A stretch of DNA of 41,875 nt from Actinomycetes bacterium (GTDB taxonomy: Bacteria; Actinomycetota; Actinomycetes; Actinomycetales; Microbacteriaceae). Where the stretch lies: positions 1 to 41,875 of the forward strand of contig JAKOTS010000035.1 in NCBI GenBank assembly GCA_029777095.1, in the 5' to 3' direction. This document shows positions 1 to 7,277 of this stretch, piece after piece (positions within the stretch are counted from its first letter, which is position 1; the number at the start of each line of letters is the position of its first letter). A model generated the notes under the pieces. The model searched no databases. It had not been told where the DNA came from and worked only from the letters and a program-made list of their open reading frames with translations. The position numbers and the translations under genes were made by a program.

Positions 1-4
1 CTTG

Positions 5-77
5 TGGCTCCGACGGGCGTCGATCCCGTGACCTCACGATTTTCAGTCGTGCGCTCTACCAACTGAGCTACAGAGCC
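5..77 (-). tRNA. tRNA-Phe (GAA)
   Basis: Read on the minus strand this is a complete 73-base cloverleaf. The seven-base acceptor arm at 77-71 pairs with 12-6 (one G-U pair), the D-arm holds the usual TAGCTCAGTTGGTAGAG core, the anticodon loop reads CTGAAAA giving GAA, and the T-arm has GATCGACGCCC. The discriminator base is A and CCA is not encoded. It is the last of three tRNAs in a minus-strand operon. Confidence 0.96.
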
Positions 78-112
78 TCGAAAAATCCGAGGATTGTCCG
101 ATCTAAGTGAGA

Positions 113-139
113 GAGCCCCCTCTACTAGAGAGAGGGCTC
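113..139 (-). other. Hairpin between tRNA-Asp and tRNA-Phe
   Basis: Arms 113-123 and 129-139 pair over 11 bases with one mismatch around a five-base loop. No T-run follows on either strand. It lies inside the tRNA operon and could be a processing structure or a weak terminator. A second short inverted repeat (CCTCG/CGAGG, 76-92) abuts the 5' end of tRNA-Phe. Confidence 0.4.
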
Positions 140-150
140 GTCGCCTAGAG

Positions 151-224
151 CGACCCTGACGGGACTTGAACCCGCGACCTCCGCCGTGACAGGGCGGCAC
201 GCTAACCAACTGCGCTACAGGGCC
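151..224 (-). tRNA. tRNA-Asp (GTC)
   Basis: This is a 74-base minus-strand cloverleaf. The acceptor arm at 224-218 pairs with 158-152, the D-arm holds TAGCGCAGTTGGTTAGC, the anticodon loop reads CTGTCAC giving GTC, and the T-arm contains GGTTCAAGTCC. The discriminator is G, as expected for Asp. It is the middle tRNA of the Glu-Asp-Phe operon. Confidence 0.96.
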
Positions 225-251
225 TTACATATTTAATTGTAGTGGTAGGAG

Positions 252-324
252 TGACCCCAACGGGATTCGAACCCGTGCTACCGCCGTGAAAGGGCGGCGT
301 CCTAGGCCGCTAAACGATGGGGCC
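252..324 (-). tRNA. tRNA-Glu (TTC)
   Basis: This is a 73-base minus-strand cloverleaf. The acceptor arm at 324-318 pairs with 259-253, the anticodon loop reads CTTTCAC giving TTC, and the T-arm contains GGTTCGAATCC. The discriminator is A. It is the promoter-proximal tRNA of the operon. Confidence 0.96.
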
Positions 325-360
325 GAAGTGAACCCTGCGGTTCACGCCTACCGAGGGATA

Positions 361-389
361 AGCATACGTGGGGTTTTCCGAATATACAA
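361..389 (-). promoter_or_regulatory. Promoter of the tRNA Glu-Asp-Phe operon
   Basis: On the minus strand, TTGTAT (389-384) is followed after exactly 17 bases by TATGCT (366-361), which places the transcript start near 354. A perfect 7-base inverted repeat (GTGAACC/GGTTCAC, 328-345) lies between that start and the 5' end of tRNA-Glu. Confidence 0.7.
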
Positions 390-506
390 AACGAGCGATT
401 GTGGATGCCGCAGACCGCCGAAATTCAAGGGTCGCGGCATCCCTCGACTTTGTGACTGAAGTTGCTAGTGTGGTTTGAGTTGTCGGCAATCTTGAAGGAG
501 TTTTCA

Positions 507-1871
507 GTGTTCTGGACGCGAAAGACGTCACCTGAAGACTGCGGGTGCGCCCCAACCGAGGCCGAAAAGGCACAATTTGCGACTCCGCTGAGTCGGCGTG
601 GCGCGATCGGTGTGGGCATTGTTTCGCTCGCCGCGCTGGGTACCGGCGTGGTCGCGGGTGTCGCTCCGGCGTTCGCTGCGAACTATCCGACCTGGGATGA
701 CGTGCAGCGGGCGAAGAACAACGAATCGGCGAAGGCCGGCGAGGTCACGCGCATTCAGGGCCTCATCAACGCGCTCACCGAGAACGTACAGCGCACCGAG
801 GCCGAGGCCCAGCGCCTGGCCGGCGAATATTTTGTTGCGCAGGAGCAGTTTTTTGAGGCCGCGCAGCGCACGGAAGACTTGCAGGCGCAGGCCGACCAAC
901 AGGCATCCGAGGCGCTCGATGCTGCCAACAAAGCCGGCAAGGTCGCCGCGCAGCTGTATCGCAATGGCGGCGACGACACGGCGATGGAGCTGTTCTTTGC
1001 GGGCTCTGCGGCGGGGGCGGATGACCTGCTTTCACGCCTCGGCAGCATGGACAAGCTGGTCCAGCGCAACGGCAAGGTGTATTCAGCGGCGATCGCCGCT
1101 CGCGACAATGCGCAAGCGCTCAGCGACCAGGCGGTCATTGCACGCGACGAGCGCGATCGCCTCAAGGGGCTTGCCGAGAGCGCGATGATCAAGGCGCAGG
1201 AAGCGGCGGTGGCGGCGCAGAACGCGCTCGACCAGCAGGCAGCGCACCTTGGTGAGTTGCAGGCGCAGCTCGCCGCGCTCCACGACACCACGGCCGCGAC
1301 CGTCAAGGGCTACCAGGATGGCGTGGAGGCCGCGCGCAAGGCAAAGGCAGAAGCCGACCGCCTGGCCCGCGAGCAGGCCGAGCGCGACAAGGCGAACGCC
1401 GGAAACGGCGGTGGCGGAGGCGGCGGTGGCGGAGGCGGCGGCGGCGGAGCCCCCGGCCCCAGCGGTTGGGCACGACCCTCATCGGGGCGGCACACCTCCG
1501 GCTACGGCCAGCGTTACTCGCAGTGCGGGCCGAGCTACTGCGCGAGTGGGTTCCACGGCGGCGTTGACATGGCCGCGGGCTGCGGTGCGGGCATCTACGC
1601 AGCGTCGGGCGGCACCGTCACGATGGCCTGGCCCTACAGCGGCTTCGGCAACTACGTGCGCATCGAGCACGGCGGTGGGATCGCAACGAGCTACGCCCAC
1701 ATGAGCCGTATCTTCGTGCGCGCCGGGCAGTACGTCAACGCGGGTGACACGATCGGTGCCGAAGGACAGACGGGCAATTCATTCGGTTGCCACGTGCACT
1801 TCGAGGTCTACACCCCGGGCGGGCGTGTCGATCCGGCACCGTTCATGCGCGCGCGCGGCATTTCGGTCTAG
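507..1871 (+). CDS. Secreted M23 (LytM) peptidoglycan peptidase with coiled coil
   Basis: A 454-residue exported cell-wall hydrolase. I chose GTG 507 because GAAGGAG lies six bases upstream; an earlier in-frame start at 462 has no ribosome site. Residues 28-57 form a signal sequence with a twin-arginine-like SRRG start, an Ala/Gly/Val core and an AFA cleavage site. Residues 60-295 are Ala/Gln/Glu-rich coiled coil. A poly-glycine linker follows at about 302-316, then a LytM domain. The zinc ligands expected in this family are visible: H350 and D354 in HGGVD, and HVHF at 429-432. With all metal ligands present it is probably an active endopeptidase. The coiled-coil plus LytM layout resembles envelope-remodelling or division hydrolases, but its exact role is not shown. 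It stands alone and converges on ppa. Confidence 0.9.
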   Translation: MFWTRKTSPEDCGCAPTEAEKAQFATPLSRRGAIGVGIVSLAALGTGVVAGVAPAFAANYPTWDDVQRAKNNESAKAGEVTRIQGLINALTENVQRTEAEAQRLAGEYFVAQEQFFEAAQRTEDLQAQADQQASEALDAANKAGKVAAQLYRNGGDDTAMELFFAGSAAGADDLLSRLGSMDKLVQRNGKVYSAAIAARDNAQALSDQAVIARDERDRLKGLAESAMIKAQEAAVAAQNALDQQAAHLGELQAQLAALHDTTAATVKGYQDGVEAARKAKAEADRLAREQAERDKANAGNGGGGGGGGGGGGGGAPGPSGWARPSSGRHTSGYGQRYSQCGPSYCASGFHGGVDMAAGCGAGIYAASGGTVTMAWPYSGFGNYVRIEHGGGIATSYAHMSRIFVRAGQYVNAGDTIGAEGQTGNSFGCHVHFEVYTPGGRVDPAPFMRARGISV

Positions 1872-1920
1872 CGCCGCACTCGGTCAGAGCGGTCGGCCGC
1901 AAACACTACGACCGCGCGCA

Positions 1921-1953
1921 AAACGGGCCGGCTCCGTGAGGAACCGACCCGTT
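1921..1953 (-). terminator. Rho-independent terminator of ppa
   Basis: Arms 1922-1935 and 1940-1953 pair over 14 bases (two G-U pairs) around a GTGA loop. Read on the minus strand, the stem ends in a short T-run, which fits termination of ppa. It lies between convergent genes and may also stop the M23 transcript. Confidence 0.8.
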
Positions 1954-2021
1954 GGCGCGGTATGCGCGACGCGCAGAGGGCCGCGCGAACGGCTGAGTGG
2001 CGACTGGCCTTGTCGAACGGC

Positions 2022-2513
2022 TCAGTGGCCTTCGGCCGCCTGACGCTCGATCGCCTCGACGATCAGGCGCTCGGCCTCGGCCGCGTTTGCCCACTTGTCG
2101 ACCTTGACCCACTTGCCGGGCTCGAGGTCTTTGTAGTGCTCGAAGAAGTGACCGATCTCGTCACGGGTGTGCTGCGGGATGTCGTCGACGTCCTGGATGT
2201 GCGCCCAGCGCGGGTCCTTGTGCTGCACAGCGATGACCTTGTCGTCGCCGCCGGCCTCGTCGCTCATGCGGAGCACGCCAACGGGGCGAACCTTCACGCC
2301 CACGCCCGGGAACACCGGGTGGTCGAGCAGCACGAGCACGTCGAGCGGGTCGCCGTCTTCGCCGAGGGAGTTCTCGAAGTAGCCGTAGTCGGCCGGGTAC
2401 ACAAAGCCGGTGAAGAGCACCCGATCGAGAAAGACGCGGCCCGTCTCGTGGTCGATCTCGTACTTGTTGCGGCTCCCGCGGGGAATCTCAATGACGGCGT
2501 CGTAGGCGGTCAT
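2022..2513 (-). CDS. ppa: Inorganic pyrophosphatase
   Basis: A 163-residue family I soluble pyrophosphatase. It hydrolyses PPi to phosphate in the cytoplasm and so pulls biosynthetic reactions forward. The signature [10 protein letters not shown], which carries the metal-binding aspartates, is intact, as are the N-terminal [11 protein letters not shown] and the FVYPADYG segments typical of the family. The length is normal for a bacterial enzyme. The start is the ATG at 2513, with AAGGAG about seven bases upstream; the long upstream extension in this frame is only the antisense of tilS. It is divergent from tilS across 63 bases, and its -10 (TAGGCT, 2556-2551) almost abuts that of tilS. Confidence 0.97.
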   Translation of the reverse strand: MTAYDAVIEIPRGSRNKYEIDHETGRVFLDRVLFTGFVYPADYGYFENSLGEDGDPLDVLVLLDHPVFPGVGVKVRPVGVLRMSDEAGGDDKVIAVQHKDPRWAHIQDVDDIPQHTRDEIGHFFEHYKDLEPGKWVKVDKWANAAEAERLIVEAIERQAAEGH

Positions 2514-2550
2514 AGGGTGCTCCTTGATGTCTGCTGAAATGGGCGAACTC

Positions 2551-2570
2551 AGCCTACCCGGCGGTAGCGT
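2551..2570. promoter_or_regulatory. Back-to-back -10 elements for ppa (minus) and tilS (plus)
   Basis: TAGGCT on the minus strand (2556-2551) and TAGCGT on the plus strand (2565-2570) are eight bases apart. TAGCGT ends exactly six bases before the tilS GTG, which fits a leaderless mRNA. Neither has a clear -35. The two polymerase footprints would overlap. Confidence 0.55.
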
Positions 2571-2576
2571 GGCACC

Positions 2577-3587
2577 GTGGACGACGAGCGACTGCCCCCT
2601 TTGCCCGCGGCCGTGGCCGAAATCCGCCTGGCCGTGCGCGCAAGCCTTGCCACCGTGGCTGCCGAGGCCGCAGCAACGGCGACACCTGCCCCCGCGGTGA
2701 TCGTCGCGCTCAGCGGTGGCGCCGATTCGCTCGCGCTCGCCGCGGCGACTGCGTTCGAGGCGCCGAAGCTCGGCATCCGCGCGATCGCAGTTGTGGTCGA
2801 TCACGGCTTGCAATACGCGTCGATGGATGTCGCCGCCACAGCGGCCCGTCAGGCCGAGGGGCTCGGACTCGAGGCCCGGGTCGTACGGGTCGATGTTGGC
2901 GCGGGGGCGGGGCCCGAGGCATCCGCTCGCGACGCTCGCTACCGCGCGTTGGAAGCCGAAGCGGACGCCTTTGGAGCGTCGGCAATTCTGCTCGGCCACA
3001 CCCTCGATGACCAGGCTGAGACGGTGTTGCTGGGGCTTGCCCGCGGCTCGGGCGCCGCCAGCCTGCAGGGCATGGCGCCGGCGTCGGGTCGTCGGATCCG
3101 CCCCATGCTTTCGGTGCGACGCGCAACCACGGCCGCGTTCTGTGCCGCGAGCGGCCTCACGCCGTGGCAAGACCCGCACAACCTCGAAGACCGTTTTGCG
3201 CGGGTGCGCGTGCGCGAGCGCGTGTTGCCGGTGCTCGAAGCCGAGCTCGGCCCGGGGGTTGCCGAGGCGCTCGCTCGCACGGCCGAGCAACTGCGCGAAG
3301 ACAACGAAGCGTTCGAGCAGATGATCAACGAGACGATCGAAGACATCGTGGAGCACGCGGAGGCGGGAATTGCGATCTCTGTGCCCGCGCTCGCCGCAAA
3401 TCCCCCGGCGATCAGGCAACGGGTGATTCGGCACGTTGTCGCAAGCGAATTTGGGGTCTCGCTGAGCCGCACGCACACCCTCGAAATTGCACGCCTCGTG
3501 ACCGATTGGCGGGGGCAGGGTCCACTCCACGTTCCAGGATGCGAGGTGCGCCGCGTCGGGTCGCGCATCGAATTCACGGCCAGCTGA
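2577..3587 (+). CDS. tilS: tRNA(Ile)-lysidine synthase
   Basis: A 336-residue PP-loop ATPase. It attaches lysine to C34 of the CAU-anticodon tRNA-Ile, which lets it read AUA. The ATP-binding P-loop SGGADS is at residues 46-51, and [20 protein letters not shown] is the conserved downstream segment of the family. The C-terminal part is the usual tRNA-binding extension. The start is GTG 2577: there is no ribosome site, but a -10 TAGCGT lies six bases upstream, so the message is probably leaderless. tilS next to hpt and ftsH is a common actinobacterial order; here a hydrolase cassette sits between tilS and hpt. Confidence 0.95.
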   Translation: MDDERLPPLPAAVAEIRLAVRASLATVAAEAAATATPAPAVIVALSGGADSLALAAATAFEAPKLGIRAIAVVVDHGLQYASMDVAATAARQAEGLGLEARVVRVDVGAGAGPEASARDARYRALEAEADAFGASAILLGHTLDDQAETVLLGLARGSGAASLQGMAPASGRRIRPMLSVRRATTAAFCAASGLTPWQDPHNLEDRFARVRVRERVLPVLEAELGPGVAEALARTAEQLREDNEAFEQMINETIEDIVEHAEAGIAISVPALAANPPAIRQRVIRHVVASEFGVSLSRTHTLEIARLVTDWRGQGPLHVPGCEVRRVGSRIEFTAS

Positions 3588-3641
3588 GATCTCTCGCCGT
3601 CTGTCACCAAATCTTGACCGGCATACACAGGGCGCTCGTCG

Positions 3642-3663
3642 TACAATTTTGTTCGGGAGGTGA
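3642..3663 (+). promoter_or_regulatory. -10 element and strong ribosome site of cassette 1
   Basis: TACAAT (3642-3647) is a strong -10 and predicts a start near 3654. A TTGACC (3614-3619) is 22 bases upstream, too far for a normal -35. GGGAGGTGA (3655-3663) is a near-perfect ribosome site; its core ends eight bases before the ATC at 3669 but touches the GTG at 3660. Confidence 0.55.
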
Positions 3664-3668
3664 GCCCG

Positions 3669-3938
3669 ATCCCCGACCTCAAGCTCAACACCGACGCGCT
3701 TGACGACGCGCGCATTCGGCTTGCCGCGGCGTCCGTGCCTGTCATCGGGCCGCCGACCCCCGGTGATGAGGTGCTTGCATCCGGTACCGTGAGCGCGGCA
3801 TTGGCTGAGATCGAACCGGTGCTTCTGCTCGCGCGCACGTCGCTCGCGGTTGCGATGGCCGAAATTTCCAACGGCATCAGCGATATCTCCGAGACATTCG
3901 CCGCCGTCGACGTTCAGCTTGCCGGCGGATTGTCGTGA
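3669..3938 (+). CDS. Small helical protein of cassette 1 (WXG100/Lap-like), probable ATC start
   Basis: An 89-residue Ala-rich, all-helical protein with no signal peptide. It resembles the small partner proteins encoded before type VII substrates, but it has no WXG motif, so the family is inferred from size, helicity and context. The paralogue at 7008 begins MPDLK and also has 89 residues. Here the matching codons read ATC-CCC-GAC-CTC-AAG, and the ribosome site is correctly spaced for ATC 3669. The only canonical start nearby, GTG 3660, directly touches that site. I therefore infer initiation at ATC; if GTG is used the protein gains three residues. Its stop overlaps the next gene in GTGA. Confidence 0.7.
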   Translation: MPDLKLNTDALDDARIRLAAASVPVIGPPTPGDEVLASGTVSAALAEIEPVLLLARTSLAVAMAEISNGISDISETFAAVDVQLAGGLS

Positions 3939-5839
3939 CGCTCCCCGAAATTGAGGGTGATCCGGCGGCCGGCGACCCGCAGGGCATTCGAGAGCTTTCG
4001 TACGGCCACGCGACGATCGCAAAGACCTTGCGGGAGCGCGCCGAAACCGCCCGCGGTGGACTCGTACCGCTTGAGGCATCGATCGGATATGCCGTCACGG
4101 GCATGTATGACGTGGTGACCGCACAGGCCGAAAAGGTCGAACGTGCCGCGGCGACCCACGACCAGCTCGCGCAGCTCTTGCTCGCCTACGCCGACGACAT
4201 CGACCATCTCCAGTCGGAGGCGTTGCGTTTGCGCGGCCGCGCGGAGGAAGAATACGACGATTTGTGGATGCTGCGACGCCGAGCATTGCAGTCGGCCGAG
4301 GGTTCGTCGCAGTACGCGACGCTCTCTTGGAACGAGGTAGCTCCGCTGGGGTCGTATGCGGGCGACGCGGCACAGATCGAGCGTTGGCAGCTCGCGATCG
4401 ACGATTACCGCGCGACGGCACGACATTTCAACCAGTTGTTCATCGAGCGCGATCATCTCGACCGTGATGCCGCGCGCAGGATCCGCGAGGTCGATCTCGC
4501 CGTCGCGTTGTTCTCGGCCGCGCGGCGCGGTTCGGTCGACGGCCGGCTCACGGCGACGGCGCTCTGGGCGGGGGATCAGCGCTCGGTAACCGCGGAAGGA
4601 TTGGCTGCGCTCAGCAACCCCGATCGCATTCGCGAAGCCTGGAACTCGCTCGGCTCGAAGCGGCGGGCAGAGCTCCTCGCTGCGTCGCCGATGATTATCG
4701 GCAACCTTGACGGCATTCCCCTCCTTGATCGGGTGGAGGCGAACCGTCTCAACGTCACCGAAGAGATCGGCGTCCGTCAGCAGTCCATTTTGCGGTTGCA
4801 GGCGCAGCTCGACGATCCCGATGCGTGGGCAGCGAAGCATCCACGAGATGCGGAAGAAGCGCGCGCTGCGCTCCTGGCACGGATCCTGACCGAGCGCCGC
4901 GCGATGGACGGCTTTCGGGCGCTCCTCGACCAGCGCATCACCTGGTACGACGAATCGGGGATCGCCCACGTCGACCAGGGCGCGCGGGTGGTGGTCTTCG
5001 ACCCGGCGCAGCACGCCATCGCGACCTATCACGGCGCCGTCGACACGCAGACCCGTGATGTGCCCGGCTGGCTCCGCAACGTTGCGGTCTTCGTGCCCGG
5101 CACCGGTACCGAAATGGATGACTTTGCCGACGGACGAGCGGGTGACCTCGCGAAGGCGGCGGGCCGCGACACTGGCATGTTTGTGTGGGCAGGAGGCCCC
5201 TTCCCGCAGGGTGGCGAAGCGGTCAATGCGGGTTTCTCGCAGAACCTTGCGCCCAAACTGCTCTCGTTTGTCGAGGGCGTGGCGATGCCGGACGGCGCTT
5301 CGGTCACGATGATCGGCCACAGCTATGGCAGTGCGATTGTCGGGGTCGCAGAGGCGCACGGGTTGCAGGCCGACCGGGTGCTCTACGTCGCGGGTGCGGG
5401 CATCGGTCTTGGCAACACGAGCGTCGCCGATTTTCCTGGCGACGCCGATCACTACGCGATCATGGCGCGGCGCGATTTCATCGTGGGCAACAGCCAAGGC
5501 GTGTACCGAGAGGACTGGGGGATCGGTCACGGGCCGTCGCCGCTCGATGACCCCTCGGTCACGCGCCTCGAGACGGGGTGGGTCACCGCGGGTGACCCTG
5601 GCAGTGGAGGGCTCGACAATTACGACAATCCCGATTCGCGCACGGCTGCGGGCATCGACAGCCACAACACAGTGTTCAAGCTTGGATCGACCTCGTTCGA
5701 CAACATCGTGGGCGTGATCGTGGGTGGCGGCGTCGAAAAATTTGCGCCCGACGAGGTGCGTGTGGTCGGCGGGACGACCGTCTCGATCGACGGGATCAAT
5801 CGCGATGGCTACACCCCGACACGATTGAGCGTGCGGTGA
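3935..5839 (+). CDS. Alpha/beta hydrolase (DUF1023 type) with helical N-terminal domain, cassette 1
   Basis: 634 residues. Residues 1-200 are helical and begin [14 protein letters not shown], similar to N-termini of putative type VII-secreted proteins in Actinobacteria. The C-terminal third is an alpha/beta hydrolase of the DUF1023 (Abhydrolase_8) type. The nucleophile elbow GHSYG has Ser463; HGPSPLDDP follows, and His577 in DSHNTVF is the likely catalytic histidine. A conserved middle block reads [11 protein letters not shown]. Substrate unknown; lipase or esterase activity is the family expectation. There is no classical signal peptide or membrane helix. The start GTG 3935 overlaps the previous stop, and the stop overlaps the lipoprotein start, both as GTGA, so the three products are translationally coupled. 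It is a clear paralogue of the protein at 7274. Confidence 0.85.
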   Translation: MTLPEIEGDPAAGDPQGIRELSYGHATIAKTLRERAETARGGLVPLEASIGYAVTGMYDVVTAQAEKVERAAATHDQLAQLLLAYADDIDHLQSEALRLRGRAEEEYDDLWMLRRRALQSAEGSSQYATLSWNEVAPLGSYAGDAAQIERWQLAIDDYRATARHFNQLFIERDHLDRDAARRIREVDLAVALFSAARRGSVDGRLTATALWAGDQRSVTAEGLAALSNPDRIREAWNSLGSKRRAELLAASPMIIGNLDGIPLLDRVEANRLNVTEEIGVRQQSILRLQAQLDDPDAWAAKHPRDAEEARAALLARILTERRAMDGFRALLDQRITWYDESGIAHVDQGARVVVFDPAQHAIATYHGAVDTQTRDVPGWLRNVAVFVPGTGTEMDDFADGRAGDLAKAAGRDTGMFVWAGGPFPQGGEAVNAGFSQNLAPKLLSFVEGVAMPDGASVTMIGHSYGSAIVGVAEAHGLQADRVLYVAGAGIGLGNTSVADFPGDADHYAIMARRDFIVGNSQGVYREDWGIGHGPSPLDDPSVTRLETGWVTAGDPGSGGLDNYDNPDSRTAAGIDSHNTVFKLGSTSFDNIVGVIVGGGVEKFAPDEVRVVGGTTVSIDGINRDGYTPTRLSVR

Positions 5840-6435
5840 ACGGGGTCAGGCGCTCGGTGCGCGTGCGCGCGCTTGCCGTTGGCGCGCTCGTGTCGGTGAG
5901 CCTGGTGCTCGGCGGATGTGCGACCGGCGTGGCAGAGAGCCGGGTCGCAGAATTTGAAGGCGTCGGCACCGAGCTCGCCGCCGAAATCGTCGGGTCGATT
6001 CCGGCAGGGCTCGAGGCACAGCCCGCGCTTGCGCTCGCCGAGGTTCGCGATGGGGGCCCGGGCATCGAGGCGGCGACCGATTCGGTCTGGTGGCAATACG
6101 AGCAAGACATCGAACTCGTCGAGAGAGACGGGGCATCCGTCGAAGCGGCGGAGGAAATTGCTCGGAGCTTGCAAGCAGACGGATGGGAGATGCGCCGTGT
6201 GCGTGAGACCGAGCAGGGCCAACGGGTCGCTGACGGTTTTCGCCGCCTGGTCGACGATCAGGGTTGGTACATCGAGCTCACGTACGTGCGGACCTCGTTG
6301 CCCATGGCGCAGCGCATCGAGCTGATCCTGGTCAGCCCGGCAACCGTGCGCGGCGAGGCACAAACGGGCAACGCGGGCAAGGAGCATCCCGTCGCACATA
6401 CCTCGACGGCGGGCTCGCCCGAGCCATACTCCTAG
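5836..6435 (+). CDS. Lipoprotein of cassette 1 (candidate immunity or partner protein)
   Basis: A 199-residue predicted lipoprotein with an Arg-rich start, a hydrophobic core and a lipobox LVLGGC with Cys28, so it should be anchored on the outer face of the membrane. The mature part contains SVWWQYEQD, a QADGWEM segment and GWYIELTYV ending in LVSP. These align with VWWQ, EADGW, DWYVEVRY and VVSP of the lipoprotein at 9145, so the two are homologous, though more diverged than their hydrolase neighbours. I recognise no wider family. Position directly after a possible secreted lipase suggests immunity or a surface partner; this is inference. Confidence 0.8.
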   Translation: MNGVRRSVRVRALAVGALVSVSLVLGGCATGVAESRVAEFEGVGTELAAEIVGSIPAGLEAQPALALAEVRDGGPGIEAATDSVWWQYEQDIELVERDGASVEAAEEIARSLQADGWEMRRVRETEQGQRVADGFRRLVDDQGWYIELTYVRTSLPMAQRIELILVSPATVRGEAQTGNAGKEHPVAHTSTAGSPEPYS

Positions 6436-6438
6436 ACT
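6433..6438 (+). promoter_or_regulatory. -10 element of hpt (leaderless type)
   Basis: TAGACT ends six bases before the ATG at 6445, placing the predicted transcript start on the A of ATG. It overlaps the end of the preceding lipoprotein gene. No convincing -35 is seen. Confidence 0.6.
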
Positions 6439-6444
6439 GTGGTT

Positions 6445-6996
6445 ATGAGGGCCGCCCAAATCGCAGCTGACCTGAGCGCTGTGCTGGTTACTGAAGAAGA
6501 AATCTCCGCGAAGCTCGTCGAACTTGCGGCGCGAGTTACCGCCGACTACGAGGGCAAAGAGCTGCTGCTCGTGGGTGTGCTGAAAGGCGCGGTCATGGTC
6601 ATGGCCGACTTCTCGCGGGCCCTGCCGCGCCACGTCGAAATCGATTGGATGGCCGTCTCCTCGTACGGGGCCGGAACCAAATCGAGCGGCGTTGTGCAAA
6701 TTCGCAAAGACCTCGACACCGACATCCACGGCAAGCACGTGCTGATCGTCGAAGACATCATTGACTCGGGGCTCACGCTGTCGTGGCTGCTTGAGAACTT
6801 CGCGATCCGCGGTGCCGAGTCGGTCGAAGTGCTGGCGCTGCTTCGCAAACCGGATGCCGCCAAGGTGCACGTCGACTGTCGGTACGTCGGCTTCGACATC
6901 CCCACCGAGTTCGTCGTGGGCTATGGCCTCGACTACGCCGAGAAATACCGAAACCTCCGTGATGTGGCAGTACTTGCCCCGCACGTCTACTCATAG
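6445..6996 (+). CDS. hpt: Hypoxanthine phosphoribosyltransferase
   Basis: A 183-residue purine salvage enzyme that makes IMP (and often GMP) from the free base and PRPP in the cytoplasm. The PRPP-binding motif VLIVEDIIDSGLTLS and the early LLVGVLKGAVMVMADF block are intact, and the length is normal. I chose ATG 6445 because a -10 TAGACT lies exactly six bases upstream and there is no ribosome site; GTG 6439 would add two residues. hpt normally sits between tilS and ftsH in this group, and here it is flanked by the two hydrolase cassettes. Only 11 bases separate it from the second cassette, so they are probably co-transcribed. Confidence 0.96.
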   Translation: MRAAQIAADLSAVLVTEEEISAKLVELAARVTADYEGKELLLVGVLKGAVMVMADFSRALPRHVEIDWMAVSSYGAGTKSSGVVQIRKDLDTDIHGKHVLIVEDIIDSGLTLSWLLENFAIRGAESVEVLALLRKPDAAKVHVDCRYVGFDIPTEFVVGYGLDYAEKYRNLRDVAVLAPHVYS

Positions 6997-7007
6997 GTGA
7001 ATCCCCA

Positions 7008-7277
7008 ATGCCTGACCTGAAAGTTACTGACGCCGAGCTCGACGCGGTGCGCGCGCGCCTCGATGACGCCGCGCTCGCCACGATGGAGATGGTCTCGCTC
7101 TCGGCCGGCGGGCTCGGCTCTGACGTCGTCGAGGCGGCCTTTACCGAGGTGGATTCCGTGGTCGCAACCGTGTCGCGTGCCCTGGCAGCTGCCGCCAGCG
7201 CCGCCGCGACCGCGACAGCCAACGCCGCCGACGTGCTGGAGAAATCCGACAAGTCGCTTGCGGGGTCGGCGAAGTGA
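7008..7277 (+). CDS. Small helical protein of cassette 2 (WXG100/Lap-like)
   Basis: An 89-residue Ala-rich helical protein starting MPDLKVTDAELDAV, the same length as the paralogue at 3669. AGGTGA at 6995-7000 lies seven bases before ATG. There is no WXG motif, signal peptide or membrane helix. Two long Ala/Val-rich helices separated by a Ser/Gly turn (around SLSAGGLGS) give the hairpin outline of ESAT-6-like partners; the assignment rests on this outline and on context. It overlaps the hydrolase start in GTGA. Confidence 0.75.
   Translation: MPDLKVTDAELDAVRARLDDAALATMEMVSLSAGGLGSDVVEAAFTEVDSVVATVSRALAAAASAAATATANAADVLEKSDKSLAGSAK

Noticed and set aside
3614..3619. TTGACC as the -35 for cassette 1
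   Set aside because: The spacer to TACAAT is 22 bases, outside the normal range.
2514..4079. An N-terminal extension of pyrophosphatase of about 520 residues
   Set aside because: The extension is antisense to tilS and cassette 1; the ribosome site and the normal family length support ATG 2513.
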